Shown here: positions 48,637 to 60,884 of the stretch, piece by piece
Numbering within the stretch: the stretch's first letter is position 1
Layout: every line of letters begins with the position of its first letter
Source of the DNA: Zerene cesonia
Taxonomy: Eukaryota; Arthropoda; Insecta; Lepidoptera; Pieridae
NCBI RefSeq assembly: GCF_012273895.1
Contig: NC_052102.1
Span: 372,001-436,000 of the forward strand
DNA: 64,000 nucleotides
Reading direction: 5' to 3'
Position numbers and translations under genes: made by a program
Notes under the pieces: model-generated
What the model saw: only the letters and a program-made list of their open reading frames with translations
Database searches by the model: none
What the model was told of the DNA's origin: nothing

Positions 48637-49171
48637 TTATTAGATGTTACTTACGAAAGGATGTCCGGTTGGCCCCCACAGTAAAACCAATCCATGCATA
48701 ACCTGAGCTCGTAGACCATACATTGTTGTAGATATTAAAGCAGATAACTATAAACTGGTGCTTAATTAAAAGATATAATCGCCTACCAGAATAACAGTGT
48801 AAGTTTATAGTAAGATGCATTATATGAATTGTAATTACATTGTATGAAATGATCAGAAAGCAACGACTAGAATTTTCATGCTTGTGTGATGTCTTTCTCC
48901 AGATTGTCCGTTATTACATATCAGGAAAATTGAAGTAACTGTTTGTAATTTCTTGATGAATAGCATAAAAGAGTCGATTTTGAGGAAATCTTAATTACCA
49001 GACAACGAACACTGAAATAAATAACTTGTTTTGAAAAGTCTAGACTATTACCTAGTATTTGATTATTACCACATCTAACATAATTTATGTATTCTATGCA
49101 TTAATAAGTAACTAAATTTCATTTAATGTTTAATAATAATTATTGAGATAACAAAACATAATGCAAGTTTA
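48637..49171. other. intergenic; weak - strand exon candidate
   Basis: On the - strand, 48723-48655 reads ATG plus 22 codons (MYGLRAQVMHGLVLLWGPTG, then HPF) directly into a GTAAGT donor. GC-richer than its surroundings; not recognised. It may be the leading part of the same transposon as 48232-48633. Confidence 0.25.
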
Positions 49172-49350
49172 TCTTACTAATAATGTAAAGCTGTAGTTTG
49201 TTTCTTTCTTTGTTTGCGCTAATAAAAACACTGGATCGATTTAAAAATTCTTTCACCGTTTTATAGGATAATATTTAGGGGATATAACGTGATACTTGAG
49301 TGCTATAGGTTTTAAATGTACCACTAACAAAGTCGGGGCGGACCACTAGT
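49172..49350 (+). mobile_element. Lep1-type Helitron
   Basis: TCTTACTAATAATGTAAAGC, 'gcgctaataaaaacactggatcgattt', 'aattctttcaccgtt', ending GGGGCGGACCACTAGT. No open frame. Confidence 0.75.
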
Positions 49351-49586
49351 TGTATGTATAATCCCCAGTAACAAACAAAAGCATAAATACAAACCATCAT
49401 ATTGTAATTGTTCGTAATAATAAATGTAAAAATTATTCAAATATCTCACAGTCGCATATAAATCATTAAACTCCGACAAGCATATGACGCGGCTGAGGGC
49501 AAGAAATATCGTTTCCATGCCATTGTGGCCTCTTGATGTACGGCTCCAAGCTTTTATGGCCCTTGTGAGACCCCTGGATGCAGCTA

Positions 49587-49640
49587 CACCTGCGAAAATA
49601 GAGATCAACTATATTAAATTGATCTCTATTTTCGCAGGTG
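49587..49640. repeat. 22-bp perfect inverted repeat with 10-nt loop
   Basis: Arms 49587-49608 and 49619-49640 are exact complements (CACCTGCGAAAATAGAG... and its reverse). Loop CTATATTAAA. Not related to the other hairpins by sequence. Confidence 0.95.
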
Positions 49641-49700
49641 CGCATTAATAATAATTGTCTTTGATATTTAACACAATGCAATATCTCTGCTCTATAGTTT

Positions 49701-49739
49701 AATATTAAAATTAGACAACCTATATTAAAATTAGACAAC
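49701..49739. repeat. short tandem duplication, 20-bp unit
   Basis: ATATTAAAATTAGACAAC occurs twice in a row (49702-49719 and 49722-49739), about 60 bases after the hairpin. Confidence 0.9.
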
Positions 49740-50514
49740 TCAATACAGTATGAGTAAACTGTAATATTAACATTAACCATGTACATATATGTATATCTAT
49801 AAAGAAATCATTTTTCATACTGAACAAAAGAGATAAATTTTTAAACACCCAGAACAAACATTATAAATAAGTCAAATGCATTTATTGTTATAAAAGCTAC
49901 AGAAATAGATCACTTGTGAAAATTTGAACGGTCAACTATCAACTATCTCTGGTAACAGACGAAGAGACAGATATACACACGCACAGCGAAGTCTTAGTAA
50001 TATAGACCCGTTTTGGCCTTTGAATACAGAACTTTAAAAGATAATGAATATTATTTATGTAGTTGTGTGCAGCAAAAATGGATGCCCATCAGGAAATTTG
50101 ATCATCAGTATCATTAACATCAGCATTAAAAAATTAAATTGACTGACTTTCGTAATGTAGTGTTGTGTTACGACATGCGCGCTATGACAATTAATGTAAA
50201 AAACAGCTTGCACCCGCCGACCCTCGCCGTAAACACGCATGAGTAACCACTGCACCATGTCTCACATCACCCTAACATGAAATAAACGGTTATGTGATTA
50301 ATGTTATTTTAACTTTATGAATATCAAAGTACAATAATGAATTGACATTAAATCCCCAGTTATTGTTATCGCATGTTGAAATCATTTTTTGATTAAAATT
50401 ATATTACTGTTTGTATAATTCCTTTGATAAACTGGTAAACTCGATAAAATATGAGAAAGAGGGATCATTCGTATGCTTTGTTTGTTTGTGAGATCATAGC
50501 GCAGGACATCTAAA
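49740..50514. other. intergenic, nothing recognised
   Basis: No supported gene or repeat. Confidence 0.5.
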
Positions 50515-50652
50515 TAATAAAAATGAATCACTAAACTCGAGAACGGGTCGATCAGTTCGGCTGATATTTATAGACCATTTTTGTGAAACTACAAGGAGGT
50601 TATTATGGAGAGGAAAACGTACCCCAGGTGAAGCCGAGGCGGACAGTAAATT
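50515..50652 (+). mobile_element. Helitron-like fragment
   Basis: AATAAAAATGAATCACTAAA, 'ctcgagaacgggtcgatcag', 'tatttatagacc', 'ggagaggaaaacgtacc' and 'gaagccgaggcggac'. Related to the copies at 10909 and 38371. The final CTAGT has been lost. Confidence 0.6.
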
Positions 50653-50699
50653 GAATAGTCCGTCCTTACTCAATAGATTAAATCTTTGTTTTTTAAACT

Positions 50700-50880
50700 A
50701 ACTGTGACTTTTCAGGCAAGCCAAAGATAATAATTAAGAAACAGCAAATTAACTCATCGAGACGAATAATATATTATCCGGCGATCTTGCCACGTTTTAA
50801 TTAACTTGTAATTAAGAAAATAATTAATTAACCGTCGGCCTTACAACGCCGACGGAAGTTTATAATCTAAATCTTTAGCT
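50700..50880. promoter_or_regulatory. candidate conserved regulatory block
   Basis: Repeat-free. Contains repeated homeodomain-type sites (ttttaattaacttgtaattaag, taattaattaac) next to a GC stem CCGTCGGC / GCCGACGG (50832-50839 and 50848-50855). The mix of dense TAATTA cores and a conserved-looking GC stem is typical of insect non-coding conserved elements. Inference only. Confidence 0.3.
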
Positions 50881-51164
50881 GAACTTCGACCCTTTAATAC
50901 TAATACTGCTTCAGTTTTTCAAATATCCAGGCTTTATTAAAAGCTGAATTTATGTATTCATTTTCAGCTATGAAGGTTGTTCTTGAGTAATAAAAAAATA
51001 CGTTTTAATTTATTCAAAAATAACCCTACTAATTTTCCTTTATAAAGCAGTAGTAAGACTTCACAGATTGCCTATGTTACTTTTAATAGTAACAGTCTTC
51101 TTAAACTACTTATTTATAGGCAAAAGTAATGATTAGATAGTACACCATCCACCTCCTCCCTCCT

Positions 51165-51326
51165 CTTCCCTTGGTACAGTGGTTAACGCATGAGGGTCGA
51201 ACTCAGAATCAGGAATGAAACGAAAAGAGCATGTTGGGTATAGAATAAAAAGTTCGACAACATGCGAAATCTGCCAACCCGCACTTGGCCAGCGTGGGAT
51301 TATGTACTGATGATGATGATGATGTT
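51165..51326 (+). mobile_element. tRNA-headed SINE, internally deleted
   Basis: Perfect A box TGGTACAGTGG (51172-51182), then a short 'gagggtcgaactc' in place of the B box. The family G end follows: 'tctgccaacccgcacttggcc', 'agcgtgggattatg' and TGATGATGATGATGATG. Head and tail belong to different SINE types elsewhere in the window, so this copy may be chimeric. Confidence 0.7.
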
Positions 51327-53836
51327 GGGAATAAACCGTGATATATATTCACATGTATGGTTAAATGAAAGCTATCAGGTATCCACGAACCATATACGAA
51401 CAGAAAAAACTCAAATTCCGAAGCAATCTACACGATTCCATTAGTAATGCCAATTGTATGCTCAAGTAAGGAAAGTTTAATCAAGGAATTTGTCATTTTA
51501 TGTATAAAGTCCACAAATCATAAGAATTAACGTTAACTGACTCAGAAAATCAAATTTTCATCCGAACATTTGAATTGGGAATTAATTTATCGGAATAAAA
51601 GCAATTTTGTTTGCACGAAATATTTGAATATTGAGTGGACAATTTTGTTTTATTATTTCCAGCGTTTCTCCAATGTTCCACGGTCATTTCTTTTTAATTT
51701 GAAGTAATACTTGTGGCAGTTGGCGGCTTTCCCCGTACCGTTCCCGGCAAAAATAGCAACTGGTTGTAAACTCATTTTTGTTTTATTAATACTAGTAAAA
51801 CTAATAAAGTTTGATTATGTTTTATGTATCGGACGGGTCATGTATTCACGCCTAATTCAGTTAATATTTTATTGTAAAAGTTAAGCTCTTTTTAAATTCT
51901 TTGAGTACAACAAAAATACCAGTAATTAGGTCTGAATAAGTTAGGATAAAAAACTTTATTTAATAGTATAGGTTCGATATAACTAGAAATGTGGTTCCTA
52001 CAATATTATATTTATATTCACCAAAGAGTAAAAGCTCTTTTATAAATTGTTCGGCTCGCATAATACAAGCTGTTCTTACAAGATGGCGCTGTCTGAATAC
52101 GCTCAACTATTTATTCGTAATATGAATCGTGGAATGTGAAAATTATCTTAAGAAACTAAAATATAATTAAATGACTCTATAGAGTCAGTTATAAAAGTGT
52201 TTAATAGGTCATAATATCATATTAAGTGTCCATTAATACACACAGAATCAAATGTAACGTGATACTAAAAATGAATTATGTGTATGCGTACTGCAGCGAA
52301 GTCAAGAGGCGTTAAGATGAGAGATTAGGCTGGTGTCATATAACATTGTGGTGATTTATTGTGTGGGGAGTTACGTCTAGCGTACGGTAGAATATTTTAT
52401 GTACGTTGAAATATATTCATGAAATCGTAAAAGTTGTGGGTATTTGTAGATTTTAGCTTCGAAGGTATGTGGTAAGATATTGTTTTGGATTGTGATTAGA
52501 TTCGCAGTCCTAGTTAAGCTGTCGAGGTGGACGCACGTTTAAGGCGTCGCTCTTTTCTTTTGTACGTCAACAAGAACACTAGATCTATGATTATATAATT
52601 TTGTGTGTACGATTTCCTATTTTAGGAATATCTCTTATAAATTTCTCTTGATAATGTCCCGTTAAAATTATGAGACAATATTTAAATTAAAACAATTTGA
52701 ATCTACAGAATTCGTTCCCACGCTAGCAATGTCGACGATCGATGAATGCTTTATTAATTTTCAAATAAATTTTCTGTTTAAAATGTTCATTTCTCACAGT
52801 GGCTACTCTTTATTAATGCCTAGAATAAACCTAGCCCAAACTAGCTATAATAAAATAAGTTTAATCTACGGAACATTTACTTTCTAGTTTAAATTCTTGT
52901 AACATTAAAATCGAGTATATGACTTAAAAATAATATAACATTAACGCATTTCAAGAATAATTACGGAATAGACCAATGCTGAAGCTAATAAGCACCTTGA
53001 AAGCGTAGTTAGGGAAGTTAGCCACTCGCAGAAGTCATTACGCAAACTGTGTGATATGCAGTTAGTTTGGGTGAAGGGCAAACACCCAGAACTCCATACA
53101 AAGGCTCAAAGGCTTCCACGACAACAACCCAGCATTGCGAACAACTCACAACTCTGCAACGATCGAAATATTTACTTTTCGCGCTATGTTCATTGGTGTT
53201 CTATCCATGAGTTTGCTTTGAATGAAATGCTTGGGTATTTCGATTTTATACGTATATATTTATTATATAGTTGCTTCTGTAGTTCGTACTGTGAATCCTA
53301 CCACTGCCATTAGGTAATCTCTACCAATTGCTCCTTGTTGAATAGTTTGCTTCGTGCCTTTTATCAATAATTTTATGCCGAACTATTAGTTTCACAATTG
53401 ATCATTTTAATATATAAACATTATTAACAGTAGTTAAACTACAAAATAAAATTATACTATATAAGATGCCGCTTATGTAATATAAATTTAAATGTGTTCA
53501 TTTTAATTTAGAAGATAATTCTTCATCTTTATCTACTAAATGAATAAGGCTACATTGCTCATCCCAGATGTTCACAAGCTTTTCAATAGACATAAAATGA
53601 TTATACTTTCAAGTATGGAATGTATTAACGAAAATATATTGCATTTGTAGGCATAGATATAGGGATAGGTCATAAATTTTAAAGCGATACACAAACATTT
53701 TTACAATTTCTAGCTATCCACGTAACAAAGACGACGGTATCCACGGTACATATTATGTTCTTTTATAAAATTTGAAACATAACAACATCAATATAACAAA
53801 CAAGCAAAATATGCACATGGCCAATACCCCAGAACA
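51327..53836. other. long intergenic stretch, mostly unique
   Basis: No gene supported. An 85-codon frame at 53056-53313 has no signature. Confidence 0.4.
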
Positions 53837-54010
53837 ATGCATTATCCGGAGCGGGGAAGTTTTTTCGTAGTTCCAGAAGTTCCGAAGCCAATTCCTAAAT
53901 TATATAACAAACTTGGCTACTACGAAAGCGCTGTAAAGCCTGCAAACTTCCTAAACTATTTATCAGTAATAGTGAGCCATTCCGCCTTCAACTTTGATGG
54001 GATATTCAAT
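53837..54010 (+). CDS. candidate coding exon, product not recognised
   Basis: ATG at 53837 opens 58 codons that end exactly at a strong donor, TTCAAT|GTAAGTTG (54011), phase 0. The frame is also open upstream to a TAA about 55 bases earlier, and 'taccccag' at 53823-53832 could act as acceptor, so the ATG need not be the start. The peptide is balanced in composition, rich in Pro, Tyr, Lys and Phe near its start (PERGSFFVVPEVPKPIPKLY), with no transmembrane segment. Codon use looks less AT-biased than the surroundings. I see no partner exon, so this is a candidate only. Confidence 0.33.
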
Positions 54011-55082
54011 GTAAGTTGCCAATTGAATTCCCCTTTGTTCCCCATTCTTACAATTTGTAACCTATTGTCGATATTTGATAATGCATTTTAATGTAGATGG
54101 ATTTGTGGAATTGCTCCATGCTTTGTTTCTGACGTCTCGTTCAAGGCGAATTCGACCAGATGTTTCTATTTTGCAATTCATTTCTGTATTTTTTGTTAAT
54201 TTATACAATAAAAAAATCAATTATAACAAAGATATTTATGTAATTAATTTTTAATACATGAAAAAGTTTCAAAAAAATAAATATTAAACTATCTACTATT
54301 AATGTGACTTAAGCTATTTATAATAAGTTAATATCTAGTGCAATGCGTGATAGAACAGAAATCTATTTATACGCCTTACTCGTCTCACAAAGGACGCATT
54401 AAGTCATAAGCGTTTATCTAAAATTGCAGTGGCTGCAGGCAGCAGAGGGTTTTTCATCGGTTATTATTTTAGCGGGAACAATGCAGCTCCAATGTAGGTA
54501 ATAGGCAGGTTCGCTGTAACTGCTAAATGGTTATCTTGAGATCTGAGAGCGATGTAGTGCAATGCATGAGCGGAAGCGATTTATTATTAATTTTAATTTT
54601 ATTATAAACACTTTGTAATTGGTCGTTGTTAGATTTGTGTTTGGTAATTTGTGTATGGTAATAAATTCTACCCCAAGATAGAATTTATTTATAATGTGTT
54701 AAGATAAAAGTAATTCTTTAATCTTAGCAGAGAATTGAGTTGATTGAGGTAAGGAATTAAAATTGGTTTAGGTATGTTATGTTTTTAGCGAATTCATTCG
54801 AATGTAATTTTGAGATCTTGGAAAAGTTTAATTCTAGTATTCGGAGCCTCCATCGACCAGGAACTGTTGCCCGTTTCGTTTGCCAGTATTTAATTTAAGA
54901 GTGTATCGGTTATTCAAAGTCACAAGTCACAGATCATTGTATGCGGTTTTTTCACAGTATAATCACGAAATATTCAAATCATAAGGTTTTATGCCTACGT
55001 ATAGAACATACAGCGTCCAGTATATCCTTTAATGAGTGTTCATAAATACCAATTATTAATATTTGTATCTAAATAAATAGAG
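54011..55082. other. intergenic or intronic, nothing recognised
   Basis: AT-rich. A GC-richer stretch near 54120-54165 (gacgtctcgttcaaggcg) has no clear splice signals. Confidence 0.4.
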
Positions 55083-55365
55083 TTTTCGATTTATCTGCAC
55101 ATGATCCACATGACCACAGCTCGAAACGGTTAAGAAAAACGTCATAAGAAAATCAGCATGTCGAAGAATAAGAAAGTTTGACTACATGTGACTTGATTGG
55201 TCATCGTGGTGAGGCTTGAGTCCCTGTAATGGGATCATATATTTATTTATACAACATAATGGCTTACAGTCTAGCCAACGCACCACCATGCTATCCAAAT
55301 ATTAAATTACAAAATAAAACAGAATTTTACATTTATGTATGGACTGATCATGATGATAATGATGA
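55083..55365 (+). mobile_element. SINE family G, 5'-truncated and interrupted
   Basis: 'cgatttatctgcacatg', 'gctcgaaacggttaag' and 'atcagcatgtcgaag' follow the family order to 'ccctgtaatgggatcatatat' at about 55240. The expected tail, 'tgtatggactgatcatgatg', resumes only at about 55335. The roughly 95 bases between are extra. Confidence 0.7.
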
Positions 55366-55721
55366 GTATTAGTTCCAATTAATCGCTGTCGCGTATCCCA
55401 AAGCGATAGCTGCACCTCCGCCGCTACTTGCCGCTCCCATTGTACGGTTCCGTGGCTCCGCGGACCAAAGGTCACGAAGCTCGCTCATTGAATATTTACG
55501 AACAAGTGAGCGTTATTGCGAGCCGGCTATGTGTGCTTGTGTTGGTTGCTTTATGATTACGAAGCGTTTAAGGCATTGAGGATAAGGTATATTCAATTTA
55601 CTAATGAATTAATATGGTAATGATGAAAAGGATACAATTAAACGTAACAATTCTGGAAGAAAGATGTGGCGTAGATACAGGTATACATACAGATAATTTT
55701 ATTTATAATTTTTTTCTAAAT
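55366..55721. other. GC-richer unique block, possible regulatory DNA
   Basis: 55385-55545 is GC-richer and includes 'ggaccaaaggtcacg', a nuclear-receptor type CAAAGGTCA half-site, and 'gctccgcggacc'. No open frame or repeat match. Confidence 0.3.
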
Positions 55722-55920
55722 AAGGGCACCGACCGTTTTCTTGGGGGAAGGTACCCAGGATTTTAAAATGGGATCAAATGACTACGATGAGACCAATATT
55801 TATGAAACACAAAAAGAATCACGCCAATCGGTTGGAAACCGAATTATCGAATTACAAGACGAAAAAAATATTTTAGTTGAATCGAGAACCTTCTTCGTTT
55901 TTGGAAACTTCAATTTAAAA
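55722..55920 (+). repeat. dispersed repeat R2
   Basis: Second copy of the family at 28139. The 60-codon frame that crosses it is therefore repeat-derived, not a gene; the other copy is closed by stops in that region. Confidence 0.75.
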
Positions 55921-55994
55921 TAAATGAATAAGTTTAAAAATAAATAAGTTACGTTTGAATTTCATATCTAAATAACCGGCTTAATTTCTTCATT

Positions 55995-56085
55995 AATATT
56001 CTCAATATTTATAAATTATAATTGCGAAAGTGTGTCATTCCAGTTTTACGCTGAAATATCTGAAGCAGTCATTTGCACTGAGATT
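55995..56085 (+). mobile_element. Helitron-like 5' fragment
   Basis: 'aatatttataaattataattgcgaaagtgtgtc' and 'cgctgaaatatctgaagcag' resemble a Helitron start. The rest is lost. Confidence 0.4.
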
Positions 56086-56639
56086 TATACTTAGATTAGG
56101 CCTTTTCGAATTGTGAAGAATATAGATTATTTTATAACAATCAAAATCTGGAGGATCAACTAAAAGGTGACCTTTTGATGATTTTTTTATGGTTAATAAC
56201 TGATTAGTTTTCGGTCTAGCCTACATTTTCTCTCTAGTGAAGACCTGGTATCAAACACAGTTCAATTATCGTTAACGACTGCACCAAATACTGAAGTTAA
56301 ATTTATATAAACAACACGGAATCTCAAAAACACATAATTGTTCAGTTAGACTGGAATATTATAATGAAATAAAATTAATTTAAATGCTAATTCGTTAGCT
56401 CTGATGTAGAGGGCGCTGGGGATTCGTGGGTACAATACATATCTTCGAAATTTATTATAATAGAGTTTTATGATTCACTCTTTTATTATACCCACTTTAT
56501 TTTGTGTGAAGTGTCATTGCAGAATACCTCATATTTAAATTGAGCATTATTTTATTTTGTGCACGAAATTATAGTGAATACCAAATATAACAATTTAAGT
56601 TTGTATATTTAGACGTGTGTATGTATGTTTGTTTTTCTT
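56086..56639. other. intergenic, nothing recognised
   Basis: No supported feature. Confidence 0.5.
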
Positions 56640-56812
56640 TTCATTCCATTCTATTACTTCATTTCTGTCATTAATCCTCTACCCATGTCTTATTTTTTTA
56701 AATTTTTTAAAAGCGGGCAATGCATTCGCAGAGGCTCTACGTCTGCATCGGCGGTGGTGATCGCTTACCATCAGGCGAACGACCAGCCTTATTATCAGCG
56801 CTCAGTTTGACA
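56640..56812 (+). mobile_element. SINE family S, 5'-truncated, short-hairpin subtype
   Basis: Pyrimidine-rich remnant, 'aaagcgggcaatgcattcgcagaggctctacgtctgcatc' in pieces, then GGCGGTGGTGATCGCTTACC and 'atcaggcgaacgaccagcc'. No A-tail left. Confidence 0.75.
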
Positions 56813-58259
56813 ATCAGCCACAACTCATAAATACAATATAATGTTATACAGACACAGAATCTCAGACAAATCCAATTTCCCAAATCGGCACACCAGTCCA
56901 CAATAACTGGGCCGTTTGCGAAGTCACAATAATTGGCGGACATTAATCTGCTTACAATTTTGTGAATAAGCGAAGCCAGGATCAAGGTGTTTTATGGCCT
57001 ATTAACCTCAGGTTATATTTGTAAGTTTTAATATATTTCGCGTAATACCCCGCCTGCTGACAGTTGAATAATGGTTGCCGTTTAAGAGCCTTTTTAATGG
57101 GCTCTGGTTAATTATGGCGCTGGGAGATCTATTTCGAGGTTCCTGGAATGGCGAGTGTTTGAGAAACTTTATTGCAACAAGCTGGATTTGTGTTTTTCTT
57201 CGTGATAGGCGATGTCTAGAAGATGGATTAAATGAGTTACGTTTTGAACTTTGATCTCTGCGCGTATCTTAATCCTTGGGCTTTAGTATCCTAGTGGATG
57301 TCGAGGGTGAGGCAGGAGAAAATGGGAGGTGAAGCCTTTAGGATTCTATAGAACCAGTAAAAAAGAAGGATTCAGGTATATCAATGTTGTATAATTATGC
57401 ATTAGCGAGTATTATTATATTTTGTTGCAGTGGGGATAAAGAAGCTTTAAAAATACAATAAATGAACAATGTACTCTCAGGTTTCGTTGATATCTAATGA
57501 TGTTACGATGATGATGTTACGCATCATATCGGATGCTATTAACGTTAAACACAATTGAAGGTCAAAGGTTCGAAACTATATGTGACGCCATTAAACTAGC
57601 GCTATTTATAGGAACATGGAATTCAATTATGTTTTTCTGATCTAATTTTGTTTAGCCTTTTGTAACGCGCCAGTTCCTTTTATTTTTGATTTTTGACTGC
57701 ATATAATACCTAGGACCTTCCAGATGTAATCCTCTCAGGTGCGATGAACTAGGTGATTAATTATTTAGAACGAAAAATCTTCAAAAAATTGTCAGAACTA
57801 GACTCAAAATAAATGCGACCGGGGGCCAGAAAATTTCGAATTAAAAAAGTGTAATCAAACACAATTTACCCAGTTGAAAATTAAAATGTTACGCAGCAAA
57901 CCCAAAGAACAATACGGTGGAATTGAGTTCGAGATGATTAAATATACTAGAGGTTCTTTACTATAGAAGAATTTAAAATAAATAGCAATTTTCAACAAGG
58001 TTTATGATATATCCAAGTTAGTTGGAGCAAGAAAATTAATTTAGCACATTTATCTAGTCTGCGGTTATCAAGTCGGAGCTTGAACTTAGAGCGACCTAAT
58101 TTTGTCTAGAACTTTCGTACGCTTTTGTTTAGGCATAATTGGAATAACTGTAGTCTATCTTCTTTTATTTGCTTAATGAAATCACTGGTTTAGTCATAAG
58201 GGTAAATAACTGAATAACAGAGATTCATGACGTAACCTGTTTGATATATATTATGAAAT
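56813..58259. other. intergenic, partly GC-richer and repeat-free
   Basis: 57030-57160 includes 'ataccccgcctgctgacagttg', an AGAGCC/GGCTCT stem around TTTTTAAT, and 'ggttaattatggcgctggg'. It looks like a candidate conserved non-coding block. No gene supported. Confidence 0.35.
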
Positions 58260-58474
58260 ACTAGCTGCGCCTGCGGTTTCACCCTCGTAAGTCTATATCC
58301 CGTGGGAATATCGAGATAGAAATGTGATAAAAACGAGATTACCTGTGTGTTATTCTAGCTATCCAGATATCTACGTACCAAATTTCATTGCAATCGGTTC
58401 AGTAGTATTTGCGCGAAAGATTAACAAACATACACACATCCTTACAAACTTTTGCATTTATAATATTAGTAGAA
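58260..58474 (-). mobile_element. non-autonomous Helitron, family A
   Basis: ACTAGCTGCGCCTGCGG to TTATAATATTAGTAGAA in reverse. Extra 'gtgataaaaacgagattacc' in the centre. The most diverged of the six copies. Confidence 0.82.
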
Positions 58475-60884
58475 TGGGATACTTGGGTCACTGCTAATAT
58501 CTCCCTATCTAATTTATCATGCAAGACTGATATTATTTTAACACCTCTGGGAATCTAAGCCGAGACGCCTAGAACATTAAACCCTAGGGCTGTAAACTAG
58601 ACCTAGGAGGGGTTATGAAGATCAAACCACAATGAATCTAAATTACCACCAGTTACCAACATGATTCTTTTGAGAAACCAAAACTTGACTTTGGGAGGTT
58701 GACTTGAAGGTTGGGAGGAATTAATTACATTTCAGCTTACTGTGCTCCCATATAGAAACAGCTTTTAAAAATTTATCTCAATCTAAATCAAGACGGTAAG
58801 CGACTTATCACTTAAGAGTGATCTCTTCCAAGCAGTCCATTTTTTTTATAAAAAAATCATTTGTTTTAATTTCATTCCTTCAAGCATAAAATCAATTCAA
58901 AAATAGTAGAGAAGCGAGAAGCGTTCTAGAGATGCGAGCTGCATCGTAGCCCACATGGTAAACTAACCAGGCGAGATTGAGATTAAACACTACCCTCTTA
59001 GCCAAAAAAAGCTGTTCTAAGCAAGCGTTTGATATTCACTCAAGAATGTATAAACAGCTCTTTTAATAAAACAACGCAAGAAATAACAAATATTTATATC
59101 TCCCGAAAACAGCGAAACAAAACTATTCATAAGGCAGACAACACTTTTCACTCAACAATAAAATGTTATGCGAATTCGTCGCCGCACGAGTATATATTAT
59201 GATAATAGCAGCTAGTGTATTAAAATATATTCAAGTTGAATTTATTAAGCGGTCGCCAACCCACGGTTATAAGCACTTATTTTATCAGTTTCATCGTTAT
59301 GCACTATTGAAAGTAGGCCATATACTATGACTATGAAAGCTCTGTGTTTATATTTTGTTTTACTTTTTAATCCTTTATGTTATTTTTGTGATTAGTTGGG
59401 TGTGTTTTTGTGTGTGAATGTGTATATCTGTATTAATATATAGGTTGTTATTTTGAGATTTATTATTGATTATTATATATTATTGATTATTAAAAAATCC
59501 AACTTGCTTTCGTAATAACACTAACATATTGTGCAACGCTTTTCCTTTATCCTTTCGTCAATAATTTATTTCATCTTTCATGGTATTTGTTACGTAGCCC
59601 AGAATTGTAATATTTATAATCCATTTGTATTAGTTCTATTATCGTCATAACTTTTAAATGTAAAATGAATTATGTCGTGTTCGTTATACAATAATTTTAT
59701 TTATGGTTTAATTAAATTTTGAAACAAAGACTTACTAACACTCTAGCGAAGTAAATATGCAAATGTAATTTAATAAAGATTATGTTATTTAATTCGTAAC
59801 AATTAAAATAGATACTTCAGGTGAGTCCTAGAAATGGTTTACAAAACGCATTCGACGACGATATTCACTATCTTAACATTTTAATAGCAAAAGTACAAAG
59901 TTGCACATTTTCTGTATCACTGTACCAACAGTTCATCGTAATACTTTCTCAGTCTTTTCTATTTTACATCGAAAAGGTTACTCCAAATGAAATCGACTAT
60001 GCATGCCGCACACAAAAGGTTTGCAACAGCTGATTTAAATACTCGATAGTTCCGTAAACACGTAAATGCGATACCATAAAAGCTGGTTTGATTCAATATT
60101 TGTTTCGCTCCTAAGGAAAGGATTCGCAAAGGATCGAGTTACGTTCGTTTTACGAGTAGTGCTGTTGATCAAATTAAGTGCTGAGATCATGAGTTAACTA
60201 CAAGTGTGCATATGATCTTTGTATTGGTGAAGGAATTTTCAAAATCGCTTCAGTTGTCTTTGAGTTAAATCAATAAGACTTTTCTTCCAGCTTCGAGTTG
60301 TAAAATTTGGGAAAATATATGACATACTCGGAAAATTTGTAGGCAATTTTCTAACAGCTTGAAGAATTTTTCAAATTGGCCAAGTTTTCAATCAAATCCA
60401 AGCAAACTCAATCTATTAGAAATGAAGGCAAGAATATAAATCTTTATCCGAAATTTACGCGCCTGACCCCACAAGGGGACGTGGGTCTCCAAAGAAATAT
60501 ATATTAAATGTTTATGGAAGTGTAAATAGGTTAATGCAGAAAAAAAAATCATAAGAAACTTATGTAACAGCAGAAGTAAGATTATAGGAAAAAAAAAGAC
60601 TGTTTAATGAAATTTTATCACATATAACAAGCAAGCTATTTTAGTTACGAGGTTTTATATTTAGTCCGTACAACTTTTAAGCCCTTCCCATCTTCTGTTT
60701 ACGTATAATACGCCGAAACAACACCCGCAGAGGCCCTAAACCTAATTCGTATCCCGCAACCAAAAACCTAATTGAAAAATTCAATTAAAAAGTTAAAACA
60801 TATGTTGTTTAAAAACACACGCTCCAAAAAGCTTAGGGAGTTTTCAATTATCGTATCTCTGCGTTAATATGCTAATGTCTGCTC
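58475..60884. other. long intergenic stretch, nothing recognised
   Basis: AT-rich and apparently unique. A 70-codon frame at 59821-60033 has no signature. Confidence 0.45.

Noticed and set aside
55741..55923. 60-codon + strand frame with charged peptide
   Set aside because: Lies in dispersed repeat R2; the copy at 28139 is not open in the same way.
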